NCBI GenBank assembly: GCA_965224745.1
Contig: CBDCZY010000010.1
Span: forward strand, 124,001 to 188,000
DNA: 64,000 nucleotides
Direction: 5' to 3'
Origin: CBDCZY01 sp965224745
GTDB taxonomy: Bacteria; Pseudomonadota; Gammaproteobacteria; Methylococcales; Methylomonadaceae
The stretch's first letter is position 1. Every line of letters begins with the position of its first letter. Shown one piece after another: positions 1 through 8,539 of this stretch. The translations under genes and the position numbers were made by a program. A model generated the notes under the pieces. That model had not been told where the DNA came from. It saw only the letters and a program-made list of their open reading frames with translations, and ran no database searches.

Positions 1-171
1 TTTGATTTCATCATAGTTGATGAAGCTCATCACACACCTGCAAGAACCTTTTCCGAAGTTGTAAGAAACTTTGTTCCAAAATTACTGATCGGGCTAACAG
101 CTACGCCAAATCGAGCTGATAATAATGTTAGGCGACAATTAACCTGTCCGGTCAGACGACAATTATCTTGA
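1..171 (+). pseudogene. Superfamily 2 DEAH-box helicase fragment, truncated by IS21
   Basis: The window opens inside a reading frame with a DEAH motif (IIVDEAHHTPA, near the start) and a motif III-like GLTATPNRAD. These are hallmarks of superfamily 2 helicases of the Res/DEAD type, as found in restriction or DNA-repair enzymes. After codon 41 or so the frame runs into the left end of the IS21-family element at position 126 and reaches a stop at 169-171 inside that element. The C-terminal helicase half is not found elsewhere in the window, so the gene is broken. The upstream part lies outside the window, so the full domain layout is unknown. Helicase class is well supported; the exact role is not. 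Confidence 0.8.
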
Positions 172-2073
172 CCGGTTGAGTGTATAAACTGATAAGTACT
201 TTTTACTCTTAGGAGGAAGTGACTTGTCCGGTAAACACATCACTCAATTACAGGAAAATAGTTATATGAAAAATCGTCAGACAGGTTGTACGCAGGAGAC
301 ATCCGCAGCAAAAGCCGGCATCAGTGTTCGATCAGGTTGCCGGATCGAAAAAGGTGAAAGAGCTGAACACAAAGAACGAAAGTGGCGAACGCGCAAAGAT
401 CCATTAGAAGCCGTATGGGACTCAGAACTGGTTCCGTTATTAGAAGATGAATCGTCCTTAACTGGCATTACCCTGTGGGAGCATCTGGATGAGCAGCATC
501 CGGGAAAGTATCCAGAGAAATACCTTCGGACACTGCAAAGACGTGTTAAACACTGGCAGGCCACACAAGGCCCGGACAAAGAAGTCATGTTTCGTCAGTC
601 GGTACCTGCGGGTCATCAGGGACTATCTGATTTTACGCACCCCAATACCGTCATTACGATAGACGGGAAGGCGTTCGCACATTTACTGTACCAGTTTCGC
701 CTGGCTTTTAGTGGTTGGCGTCATGTCCATGTTATTCAGGGCGGAGAAAGCTACAGTGCACTGGCTGACGGCTTACAAAGTGCATTACACACCTTAGGCG
801 GTTCACCAAAGGAACATCGTACAGACAGCCTCAGTGCGGCTTACGTCAATAACGTAGAAAAACAGCGACTGACGGAAGACTATCATGATTTATGTAAGCA
901 TTATGGCATGCGGCCCACCATCAATAATCTGGGCATTAGTCATGAAAATGGCGCCATTGAAGCACCGCATGGCTCATTAAAACGTCGCATTGATCAAGCC
1001 ATAAAGTTACGCGGTTCGAATGATTTTTCTACACTCCGTGCTTATCGAGAGTTTCTTGAACACATTGTCGACAAACTGAACAGACGATGCAAAGGCAGGT
1101 TGGCCGAAGAGCACAAAACCCTGTTAGCCTTACCCAAACACCGATTTGTTGATTATGCTGAGCTGTCGGTAAAAGTCACCACCAGCAGTACCATTGCTGT
1201 AAAACGCGCATTGTATACCGTCCCTTCACGCCTTATCGGTGAAAGCGTCAGGGTGCATCTCTACCATGATCGTTTGGTCTGCTTTGTTGGCCAAACTCGG
1301 GTGATCAATCTGCCTCGGATTTATCCAACAACGCCCACCGGCCGAGCGCGACGAATAGATTACCGGCATATCATTCATTCTCTGGCAGCCAAACCACAAG
1401 CCTTCCGCTTCTCACAGTTTCGCGATAATATTTTGCCTAACACGCAATATCGGGCTTTATGGAAGCAGGCAGAGAAACAGTTTACACCGCAAGAAGCATG
1501 CAAGTGGATGGTTGCTGTTTTACGCTTTGCCTATGATTATGATTGCGAAAGTGCCCTGGCAACTGAGCTAATGCGACAGGCAGAACAAGGTGCCTTGCCC
1601 GATTTAACATCCCTGCAGGCAAGGTATTTACAACACAGTACACCGCCACCGATACCGCTACGCCAACACCAGGTTGCTGACTATGATCAACTACTGACCG
1701 GTCAGTGGATGAGACAGGAGGTGTGCTGTGAGTGATGGTTTGCCAATGATGTTAAAAGAACTTCGCTTGCTGGCTTTTTGGCAATATTATGAAGCTTATC
1801 AGGAACAGGCCACAAAACAGGCATGGGGCTATAGCCAATACCTGTCTAAACTGTGTGAAAATGAAATTGCACGGCGCTTTGAAACGCGAGTTTGCAACTG
1901 GACCAAAGAAGCCAAATTACCCCGGGGCAAAAGTTTTGCCACCTTAGGCTTTGATGAATTACCGGAAACCATTCAAAAGAAAGTGATTGGGCTGCGCGAT
2001 AATACCCAGTGGGCGCTACAGGCAGATAATGTTTTATTGATTGGCCCTTCCGGTGTCGGTAAATCGCATATTG
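126..2073 (+). mobile_element. IS21-family element, copy 1, right end missing
   Basis: The left end begins TGTTAGGCGACAATTAAC and matches copy 2 (22906-26582) almost base for base over about 1.95 kb. One difference was noticed, at position 921 (t versus c at 23701), changing Ile to Thr in IstA. The shared sequence stops at 2073, just after the IstB P-loop. The rest of istB and the right inverted repeat are absent. This copy cannot move by itself unless its ends are complemented. It has inserted into the helicase gene on its left; no target duplication can be checked because the right end is gone. Confidence 0.88.
224..1735 (+). CDS. istA: IS21-family transposase IstA
   Basis: This 503-residue DDE recombinase cuts and joins the element ends together with its ATPase partner IstB. 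Catalytic candidates are an Asp in VITIDGKAF (about residue 147), an Asp in EHRTDSLSAAY (about 203) and a Glu in HENGAIEAPHG (about 245), followed by the conserved HGSLKRRIDQAIKLRGS stretch. The chosen start is TTG at 224, because AGGAGG sits at 211-216 with a seven-base spacer; the next ATG lies about 40 bases downstream. It overlaps istB by eight bases, the usual translational coupling in this family. The coding sequence looks intact, although the element around it is not. Confidence 0.93.
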   Translation: MSGKHITQLQENSYMKNRQTGCTQETSAAKAGISVRSGCRIEKGERAEHKERKWRTRKDPLEAVWDSELVPLLEDESSLTGITLWEHLDEQHPGKYPEKYLRTLQRRVKHWQATQGPDKEVMFRQSVPAGHQGLSDFTHPNTVITIDGKAFAHLLYQFRLAFSGWRHVHVIQGGESYSALADGLQSALHTLGGSPKEHRTDSLSAAYVNNVEKQRLTEDYHDLCKHYGMRPTINNLGISHENGAIEAPHGSLKRRIDQAIKLRGSNDFSTLRAYREFLEHIVDKLNRRCKGRLAEEHKTLLALPKHRFVDYAELSVKVTTSSTIAVKRALYTVPSRLIGESVRVHLYHDRLVCFVGQTRVINLPRIYPTTPTGRARRIDYRHIIHSLAAKPQAFRFSQFRDNILPNTQYRALWKQAEKQFTPQEACKWMVAVLRFAYDYDCESALATELMRQAEQGALPDLTSLQARYLQHSTPPPIPLRQHQVADYDQLLTGQWMRQEVCCE

Positions 2074-2078
2074 TATAG
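1728..2078 (+). pseudogene. istB: IstB helper ATPase, truncated after the P-loop
   Basis: The first 116 residues match the IstB of copy 2 through the Walker A motif GPSGVGKSHI. At 2074 the sequence departs from the intact copy and a TAG stop follows at once. Walker B and the rest of the AAA+ fold are lost, so the product cannot be a working ATPase. It overlaps istA by eight bases. The sequence from 2074 to 2109, up to the IS3-family element, is not recognisable. Confidence 0.9.
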
Positions 2079-2127
2079 CAACCCAAAGAGTCAAGACAGA
2101 TATTCCCTTAAATCTTATTCCTAATCA

Positions 2128-3294
2128 TTAAGCGGCTACATCCATCGTATTTTTATCTAAAATACTTTCTTTATACACCTTCATTGGTTTTTTATAATCT
2201 AATGTTTCATGAAATCGTCTGTGATTATAAAACTCAATATAATCATCAACATCTTTTTGTAAGGCGTTGATTGAATCGTATTCATTTAGATAAATACGTT
2301 CACATTTTGCACTGCGCCAGAATCGTTCAATACAAATATTATCAGTCGCTCTGCCTTTTCCATCCATTGAGATAGTGATCCCTTTATTTTTTAGCCGTTG
2401 GGTATGAATTTCGCTGGTATATTGACTGCCTTGGTCTGTATTAAATATTTCAGGGGTGCCATAGTGTGCAAGTGCCTCATCCAATACATCGACAACTAAT
2501 GTGGAATCCATGGTGTTGGATATTCTGTGGGAGAGCACCGCCTTTGAGTGCCAATCAATAATAGCGGCTAAATAAACCATACCGCCCTTTGTTTTGATGT
2601 AGGTAATATCTGTACTCCAGACTTGATTAGCCTCTGTTATATCAAGTCCTCGAAGTTTATAGTCATATTTTTTATGTTCTTTTATCGGCGCAGTCGTATT
2701 GACCTGTTTAACCGCCAGAACAGCTTTCAGCCCCATTTGTTGCCGATAACTTGCTACCGTATTTAAACTGACCTTAAATCCATCTTCAAGTAATTGCTGG
2801 TGTACTTTAGCTGCACCATAAATGGGTATCTCTTCAAAAACTTGATTGATATGCGCTTTGATTTCTTTTTTCTTGGGGTTTTCTCTATTTTTGTAATAAA
2901 GGCTACTTCTATTTAGGCCGAGTAAAGTACACTGCTGAGTCAGCGAAAGAGTATCAAGCTTGGGTTCTATCAGTTGTTTCTTATTAGATAAGCCCAAGCT
3001 TTTTAGCTTTTTTTCAAGCCACTCCTTTTCAACCGTCATCTTGCCTACGATCTTACTCAGCATCTCATTTTGTTCTTGAGCTGCTAATAATTCCTCTTTA
3101 TATTCTTTCACTGCTTTGGCGGGTTCCATCGCTATTTCCGCATTGTCTAAGAAGATCTTTTTCCAGTTTTGCAGGTTTTTAGGCGTGATGTTATTCGTAC
3201 TCGCTATTTCTTGCAGTGTCTTTTCATTTTTCAAGACCTCTAAGACTAATCTGCTTTTAAACTCAGCGCTGTAACTTGTTCTTTTTCTGCTCAT
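2128..3294 (-). CDS. IS3-family transposase, single fused ORF
   Basis: This 388-residue transposase joins in one frame the parts usually encoded by orfA and orfB. Residues 1-50 form a helix-turn-helix (SYSAEFKSRLVLEVLKNEKT), about 55-100 a charged coiled segment, and 210-380 the rve-type DDE core. Catalytic candidates are Asp in WSTDITYIKTKG, Asp in FNTDQGSQYTS and Glu in ICIERFWRSAKCE, followed by the family's YNHRRFHETLDYKKP C-terminal signature. No frameshift signal is needed, unlike the IS3 element at 24000-25265. It is complete, but its 5' region is separated from the element's outer end by the IS1380 insertion. Confidence 0.93.
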   Translation of the reverse strand: MSRKRTSYSAEFKSRLVLEVLKNEKTLQEIASTNNITPKNLQNWKKIFLDNAEIAMEPAKAVKEYKEELLAAQEQNEMLSKIVGKMTVEKEWLEKKLKSLGLSNKKQLIEPKLDTLSLTQQCTLLGLNRSSLYYKNRENPKKKEIKAHINQVFEEIPIYGAAKVHQQLLEDGFKVSLNTVASYRQQMGLKAVLAVKQVNTTAPIKEHKKYDYKLRGLDITEANQVWSTDITYIKTKGGMVYLAAIIDWHSKAVLSHRISNTMDSTLVVDVLDEALAHYGTPEIFNTDQGSQYTSEIHTQRLKNKGITISMDGKGRATDNICIERFWRSAKCERIYLNEYDSINALQKDVDDYIEFYNHRRFHETLDYKKPMKVYKESILDKNTMDVAA

Positions 3295-3325
3295 TAAAAT
3301 ACTCCAATATTTTCTTTAAATAGTA

Positions 3326-5007
3326 ACTAAATCCTGCAAACACTACCTACAACGAAGTAAAAATAGTATAATGATCAATTAGTTGAAGCCTATTTCATCC
3401 CATTAATCAGTCACTATTTTCATGAGTAATAAGACCCGAAAGTCCCCACAAAAAGCCCGTCAAGACTCTGCCAAGGTGCATTTTGATTCCACCGGGAAAA
3501 ACATGACCAGCAAGGCAGGCTTGATTCCCGTTGTCAAATTCCTTGACAAGCTGGGCTTTGCGACACTCTTTCACAAAACCGTTCACCATGAACGAAACAA
3601 CAATGCCGTCTATCGTCTGGAAGACGCTGTTTTCCTGATCCTGACAGGACTGATCGGTGGCGCCTTCAGTCTCAGCAAGTGCACCCTACTCTGGTCAGGA
3701 TGCACCGTACTGCAACGGGTGGCAGGCTGGTTACGCATTCCTGATGAAACCACATTGGGCCGCCTGTTCAAGGAGGTCGGTGAACGTCAGGTCAGTGAAA
3801 TGGAGACCTTCGTGCATGTGATGCGTCGCAAAGTTTGGCAAAGGACGGCTCGTTCAGGAGCCAGCAAGATTGATCTACTCCAGACCCTCTGGATTGATGT
3901 TGACTCCAGTGTGAAAACAGTCTGCGGAAAACAGCAAGGGGTTGCCAAAGGGTATAACCCACATAAAAAAGGCGCCCGTTCGTATCATCCCCAGCTCGCC
4001 TTTTGCACCCACACCAAAGAGATCCTACAAGGCTGGTTACGCACCGGCAGTGCCTACACCAGCAATGGCATTGTTGGGTTCATGAAACAGCTGCTGGCAC
4101 AACTGCCGGATTCTCGGCGCATTGTTTTCAGAGGCGACAGTGGCTATTTTGTGGGTGCGTTACTGGATTACCTTGATGGCCTCGGTCATGGCTATCTGAT
4201 CAAGGTTAAACTTAAAAATCTGATCCCCTTGCTAAGCGCACAGCAATGGACAGCCATCAAAGGCAATCCTGGATGGGAACAGTGCAGTTTTTGGTACCGG
4301 GCAGAGAGCTGGAATGCCAGCCGTCTCCTAGTCGCTGTCAGGCAAAAACTAGCCGTGCCGCCCTCCAAACAGCTAATCCTTTTTGAACCGGTCTGTTATG
4401 ATTTCTTTTGCTATGTCACCACTGAAAATTATACACCTTGGCAAACACATCAAACCTATGGCAAACGAGCTACCAGTGAAACCTGGATAGAAGAAGCTAA
4501 AAGCCAACTGGGTCTGGCTCATCTAAAAACAGACCACTTCCTTGCCAATGCCGCCTTGTTTCAATGTGCCATTCTGGCCTATAACACACTGCGCTGGATG
4601 GCGTTGACCAGTGGTAACACGCAACTCAAACAATGGGAGCCAGAAAGTATCCGTGTCTATTTGATCAGCGTGGCAGGAAAACTGCTGACAGGAGGTAACC
4701 AGGTTCGTATCAAGTTACCCGCTCATCATTTGCACACCAAACCCTGGGAAGATTGGCTGGCACTGGCTTAAATAGATAAAAAAACACAACACCAAAAGAC
4801 TTGCCTTTGATGGATGAAGGAGGTTGATGTGTGCCCGCTTATTCATGCAGGGGCATCAAACCTGCCTCATGTAGAAAAAATGAACAAGGAATTGGCTCTG
4901 ATCCTTAAAGTGGATCAATAATCAGACCCAAGGCCGGTCAGTATTCGGCAATACCTGGCTAAATTTCTTGGTTATAGGGTGCAAATTTATTGCTTGCAGG
5001 ATTTAGG
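3326..5007 (+). mobile_element. IS1380-family element nested in the IS3 element
   Basis: The boundaries rest on an imperfect inverted repeat, (A/C)CTAAATCCTGCAA, at 3326-3339 and 4994-5007. It is flanked by the direct repeat TAGTA at 3321-3325 and 5008-5012, in keeping with the 4-5 bp duplications of this family. Removing it rejoins the sequence as the terminal region of the IS3-family element, so it is the younger of the two insertions. About 235 bases after the transposase gene carry no other gene. Confidence 0.83.
3422..4771 (+). CDS. IS1380-family DDE transposase
   Basis: The 449-residue protein resembles IS1380-family transposases. It has an N-terminal region ending in DSTGKNMTSKAGLIPVVKF, a catalytic Asp in TLWIDVDSSVKTVCG, the GYNPHKKGARSYHPQLAF block, a second Asp in VFRGDSGYFVG, and a late YGKRATSETWIEEAKSQ segment carrying the likely catalytic Glu. 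Length fits the family. The frame is uninterrupted and both element ends are present, so the copy may be active. It was assigned from motif order only. Confidence 0.9.
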   Translation: MSNKTRKSPQKARQDSAKVHFDSTGKNMTSKAGLIPVVKFLDKLGFATLFHKTVHHERNNNAVYRLEDAVFLILTGLIGGAFSLSKCTLLWSGCTVLQRVAGWLRIPDETTLGRLFKEVGERQVSEMETFVHVMRRKVWQRTARSGASKIDLLQTLWIDVDSSVKTVCGKQQGVAKGYNPHKKGARSYHPQLAFCTHTKEILQGWLRTGSAYTSNGIVGFMKQLLAQLPDSRRIVFRGDSGYFVGALLDYLDGLGHGYLIKVKLKNLIPLLSAQQWTAIKGNPGWEQCSFWYRAESWNASRLLVAVRQKLAVPPSKQLILFEPVCYDFFCYVTTENYTPWQTHQTYGKRATSETWIEEAKSQLGLAHLKTDHFLANAALFQCAILAYNTLRWMALTSGNTQLKQWEPESIRVYLISVAGKLLTGGNQVRIKLPAHHLHTKPWEDWLALA

Positions 5008-5077
5008 TAGTAACTAAATTGGAATAAGATTTCTTTAATTTCTCGTCTGGATTTGTTGGGGCATTATAAGGTTTGTG

Positions 5078-5359
5078 TTAGGCATTACCCACTTCACTGT
5101 TACTTTGATGTTCCTCTTTATATGCTTTTAACAAAGCATTGATGTTTGTTTGGTAACCCTGGCCTTGGCTTTTAAACCAATCAAGTACATCAGTATCTAT
5201 CCTCAAGGTAATTTGAGTTTTTTTGGCGACTGGTTGCAATCCTTTACGCACAATAGCCTTGGCAAATTTTTCAGCCGATACCTCTGGTAATTCAGATAAA
5301 TCAATATCTTTATCTTCCATCGCATCAACTTTTTTCCAGTCAGTTTGTGATCGTTGCAT
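5078..5359 (-). CDS. brnA: BrnA-type antitoxin
   Basis: BrnA proteins neutralise the RNase toxin BrnT and repress the brnTA promoter through a ribbon-helix-helix-like domain. Here the C-terminal half (TQITLRIDTDVLDWFKSQG, then a helix with NALLKAYKEE) has the typical shape, and an acidic, flexible N-terminal half would contact the toxin. ATG at 5359 is preferred over the longer in-frame options because AGAGAGG sits seven bases upstream; this gives 93 residues. It overlaps the end of brnT by 20 bases, so the two are translationally coupled, toxin first, as is usual for brnTA. Confidence 0.82.
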   Translation of the reverse strand: MQRSQTDWKKVDAMEDKDIDLSELPEVSAEKFAKAIVRKGLQPVAKKTQITLRIDTDVLDWFKSQGQGYQTNINALLKAYKEEHQSNSEVGNA

Positions 5360-5615
5360 AATAATACCTCTCTTCATGTTTTGTAGCCTTACGAATAGAA
5401 ATGATTCGTAAATTTTCATTTCTCTCAGTATGAACAACAGCTACAACACGTTCTTGTAATTGGCCAAAGGTAACAAACCTTTGTTCATCATAATCTACGC
5501 TGCCATCTTCAAACGTAACGGTATAGCCATTAAATACTTCTTCAGAACCGATGAAATCAATTTGATGCTTTTGTAGGTTAGTGAGTCTTTTGTTTTCATC
5601 CCATTCTAATTTCAT
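5340..5615 (-). CDS. brnT: BrnT-type ribonuclease toxin
   Basis: This 91-residue protein fits the BrnT family (RelE-like fold, ribosome-independent mRNA cleavage). Hallmarks are the N-terminal KLEWDENKRLTNLQKHQIDF, a central beta-hairpin with RFVTFGQLQERVVAVVHTER, and the C-terminal IISIRKATKHEERYY, where the conserved Arg, Lys and Glu lie. All expected polar residues appear present. It is the first gene of a two-gene operon with brnA. The operon sits directly beside the IS3/IS1380 nest, whose outer end is at 5032. Confidence 0.85.
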   Translation of the reverse strand: MKLEWDENKRLTNLQKHQIDFIGSEEVFNGYTVTFEDGSVDYDEQRFVTFGQLQERVVAVVHTERNENLRIISIRKATKHEERYYYATITN

Positions 5616-5866
5616 AGTCAGTATTGTAGTTACTATATGTAGTTACATCAACTATAATTTTCATCATGGTGTCAAAGGGATTGACGTGTGTTTAAGTGTA
5701 TGGTTCTCAAACGGTCTGTCACCTATCGTTTTCTCATCTACACTTAATCTTGTATGGCTTTTACCAAACGGCGCAAAGATTATAACAATTGCCGAAGGAC
5801 GAAGGTGAGAGCCGGTTTTATCCGTGAGCCGATAATCGGCAAGCCCGAAACGAACAGGATTCTCCT

Positions 5867-7627
5867 ATGGCGCGATTTATCCCTCCCATCAACCCTGACG
5901 ATATTAAAGTTAAATCAGAACGTGATGTCGCTAAAACGCTGCTGAAACAATTACCCAATGTTTGCGTTGTTTATCATAGTTATCCGTGGCTTCGTTTGGA
6001 ACGCGGCCACTATAATCGGGATAACCAAACCTTGCGCGAGGGTGAGGCGGATTTTTTAATTCTGTGGCCGGACAAGGGCTAATTGGTACTGGAAGTCAAG
6101 GGCGGTCATATTCGCTACGAAGCGGAGACTCGGCAATGGTTTTCCCGGGATTTTTACGAGAATGTCCATCACATCAAGGATCCTTTTGAGCAGGCGTCGA
6201 AAAGCCTGCATACGCTGATGGCAACGATTCGGAAATCATTGCAATCACCTGCTGCTTTGCCTTTTGCTTTTGGCTACGCGGTTTGTTTTCCGGATTTGGT
6301 CTACAAAGGCGGAGCAGTGCCGCCGGGTGCGGAACCTAATATCATTATCGATTTAAGCGATTTTTTAACTTCGGATAGTCTCACCAAGGCAATCGCGAAC
6401 GCATTACGCAAGTGGAGCCGCAGCGCTGATTTACATGGCATGACACCAGAACTTCGCAAACAAGTTGAGCGCGCAATATCACCGGAATTTAACCTGGTTC
6501 CGCGTTTGTCGAGGCAATTGGAAAACCAGGAAGAACAACTGATCCGGCTCACTGATGAACAGCTGCGTATGCTGGAGTTTTGCCGCGGCAATCCGCGCGT
6601 TGCGATCGAAGGTGTGGCAGGTTCAGGAAAAACCTTACTGGCGCTGGAACAAAGTCGCTATTTTGCCAGCCAGGGTAAGCGTACCTTGTTACTCTGCTTC
6701 AATAAAGCCCTTGCTGAATGGCTGAGAGAAGTTTTGCCGCCGGATTATGCTGATTCGATCCATATTCATCATTTTCATGGATTGGCTCATGATGCCTGTC
6801 AACGAGCCGGAATAGTTTTTCAGCCAGATAAATCACCTGTTTTTTGGCAGGAAACGTGCGCCGAATTGTTGATGCAGGCGGCTAATCTTTTGCCGGATCT
6901 CAGTTATGATGCTGTCGTCGTCGATGAAGGACAGGATTTTTTTGAAGATTGGTGGATTGCGATAGACGAATTGACTAACAATGGATCGCAGGGCCACTTG
7001 TACGTTTTCTATGATCCGGCGCAAACCTTGTTTACTCCAAAAGAATCCATCCCTGAAATGCAATTCGGCGGCCGTTTACCGACTAATTGCCGTAACACCC
7101 AGGCTATTGCCGAAACCTGTAGCACTATTATTGGGACAGAGATTAAGTGTCATTACGAATCCCCGCCAGGTATTCCCATTGAACTCAGCTTCGAAGCCGA
7201 TGATGTCAGGCGTAGTAAGTTAGTTGCCAAAAAATTGGCCGATTTACTGCAAAATGAAGGACTTGATCCTTCCCAGGTTGCAATACTGGCACCACATCGT
7301 CAACAAAAAACCTGCCTTAGTCAATTGCAAACGGTAGGCCGACTGCCTATTAACGATGACCCCAAAAGCTGGCGCTCGAACAAATCGATTCTGATGACGA
7401 CTATCCGCGCCTTTAAGGGTTTGGAAGCGGATGTTGTTTTGTTACTGCTCGATAGCCAGCCCAAGCCACAAAGCACGTTTACCGTTGCAGATTATTATGT
7501 TGCCGCATCTCGAGCCAAACATGTTTTGCATGTGGTGTCGAAAGTCAACATGGTTAACACTAAACTGAAAGAAGTTACGGGTGAAGACTCAGATGATGAT
7601 CTTTGTATCAGCGAGCTGGAATGTTGA
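5867..7627 (+). pseudogene. NERD nuclease-UvrD-like helicase with an in-frame stop
   Basis: The frame from ATG 5867 (AGGA seven bases upstream) would encode 586 residues: an N-terminal nuclease-related domain (NERD, PD-(D/E)XK fold) and a superfamily 1 helicase. NERD signatures are LREGEADFLILWPDKG and LVLEVKGGHI. Helicase motifs are IEGVAGSGKT (Walker A), VVVDEGQDF (motif II), LPTNCRNTQ, TTIRAFKGLEADVV and YYVAASRAKH. A TAA at 6080-6082 separates the catalytic Asp of the nuclease from the E-x-K pair; the frame continues without any shift. A TTG follows the stop, so a separate helicase chain starting at 6083 is possible. The rest is well conserved, so the stop is probably recent. Such fusions are thought to act in DNA repair or defence. 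Confidence 0.85.
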
Positions 7628-7684
7628 GTATTGAAATGTCACCTAGAGTCGCCTTGGAAATTACAACCAAATGGTAAAGATGGG

Positions 7685-7816
7685 TAAGGAGCGAGGATTT
7701 AATAATATCCGCATCTTGACTTGTCTTTTTGTCCGTCTGCCACGTTGTAGAAACAGTTGCGTAGCGTGCTATGCGCCTGTTTCTACGCCTTGAATACGAA
7801 TAAAAATCCTACGCCA
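7685..7816. repeat. MITE-A copy, one end lost
   Basis: This starts with the terminal repeat TAAGGAGCGAGGATTTAATA, runs through a palindromic core (GAAACAGTTGCGTAGCGTG then CTATGCGCCTGTTTC) and stops after AAAAATCCTACGCCAG. The distal terminal repeat is missing. Related copies lie at 22081-22150 (half), 38705-38870, 50137-50296 and 57151-57183 (ends only). It has no coding capacity, lying in the gap between the NERD-helicase and the relE-like toxin. Confidence 0.8.
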
Positions 7817-7862
7817 GTTGTCAAACTTATTCCATGCGCGTTCCTAACTGAATTAATCTTTT

Positions 7863-8159
7863 CTATGCTTTTATTTCATCAACAGGTAATATTTGTTTAC
7901 CATGTCTGACTGTGAGAATTGAAACATTCTTACTGTACAATCTATAAATAATACGATAATTCCCATGAATTATTTCGCGAAAATCATCTTGCATTATTTC
8001 AGGAACAACACGCCCACTTTTTGGAAATTGCTCTAATCTCTCAACTACCTTGAATATCGATTCGACCCATTTTTGAGCTGAATTTGGACTATCTTGAGCA
8101 ATGTACTGTGCGATTTCCGCTACACGATCGATTGCTAATGGAGACCAGATTATTTTCAC
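7863..8159 (-). CDS. RelE/ParE-family toxin
   Basis: The 98-residue product has the compact fold pattern of the RelE/ParE superfamily: KIIWSPLAIDRVAEIAQYIA (first strand and helix), WVESIFKVVERLEQFPKSGR, then the strands FREIIHGNYRIIYRLY and VSILTVRHGKQ. Members are mRNA interferases or gyrase inhibitors; the sequence alone does not decide between the two. The GTG start overlaps the upstream antitoxin stop by four bases (GTGA), indicating coupled translation with the antitoxin first. Confidence 0.85.
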   Translation of the reverse strand: MKIIWSPLAIDRVAEIAQYIAQDSPNSAQKWVESIFKVVERLEQFPKSGRVVPEIMQDDFREIIHGNYRIIYRLYSKNVSILTVRHGKQILPVDEIKA

Positions 8160-8437
8160 CGTCCAAGTCTCTGTAATACTTCTTGTCTCGCATTTTCATG
8201 ACTAACACCATTTCCAGCTTCTAATTGAGAAATTGAGGTTTGTATATCTTCTAGCAATTCAATTTTCTCTTGCATCGTCTCAAACTCACCCACATCCAAT
8301 AAGACACCAACGCCTTTTCCATGCTGAGTTATTACTAATGGTCTTTTAGTGTCATGCACCTGTTTTATAAAAGATGCTACACCTGAACGAAACTCAGACA
8401 TTGGTTTAATATCTTGTTCAATTATCATTCTACGCAT
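8156..8437 (-). CDS. Phd/YefM-family antitoxin
   Basis: The chosen start is the ATG at 8437 (93 residues), with an AGGG element eight bases upstream. A longer frame to 8563 would run through the AT-rich promoter region and lacks a plausible ribosome site. PMSEFRSGVASFIKQVHDTK, RPLVITQHGKGVGVLLDVGE and a C-terminal helical tail rich in Glu and Gln are typical of Phd/YefM proteins: the N-terminal part binds the operator and the tail wraps the toxin. It is expected to autoregulate the operon. The operator should lie between 8437 and the divergent gene starting at 8540. Confidence 0.83.
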   Translation of the reverse strand: MRRMIIEQDIKPMSEFRSGVASFIKQVHDTKRPLVITQHGKGVGVLLDVGEFETMQEKIELLEDIQTSISQLEAGNGVSHENARQEVLQRLGR

Positions 8438-8539
8438 TCTTGACACCCTAAGCATTACAATATTTAGTACAGTATATAGCACAAAATTATTTGTAGGAAA
8501 TTTTTTTAAAGTATAATATCCTAATGTTATTAGGATTGA

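Larger units (their letters stand above)
2110..5032 (-). mobile_element. IS3-family element, split near its end by an IS1380-family element
   Basis: The ends carry a perfect 12-base inverted repeat: AAATCTTATTCC at 2110-2121 and its complement at 5021-5032. The trinucleotide CTT flanks both sides (2107-2109 and 5033-5035), a 3-bp target duplication typical of IS3 elements. The terminal region upstream of the transposase start is interrupted by the IS1380-family element at 3326-5007. A fragment of a related IS3 element, with the same terminal bases, lies at 21449-21523. Confidence 0.85.

Noticed and set aside
2097..2107. CAGATATTCCC, matching IS21 copy 2 near 26398
   Set aside because: An 11-base match after an unrelated stretch; too short to claim it is a remaining piece of the IS21 right half.
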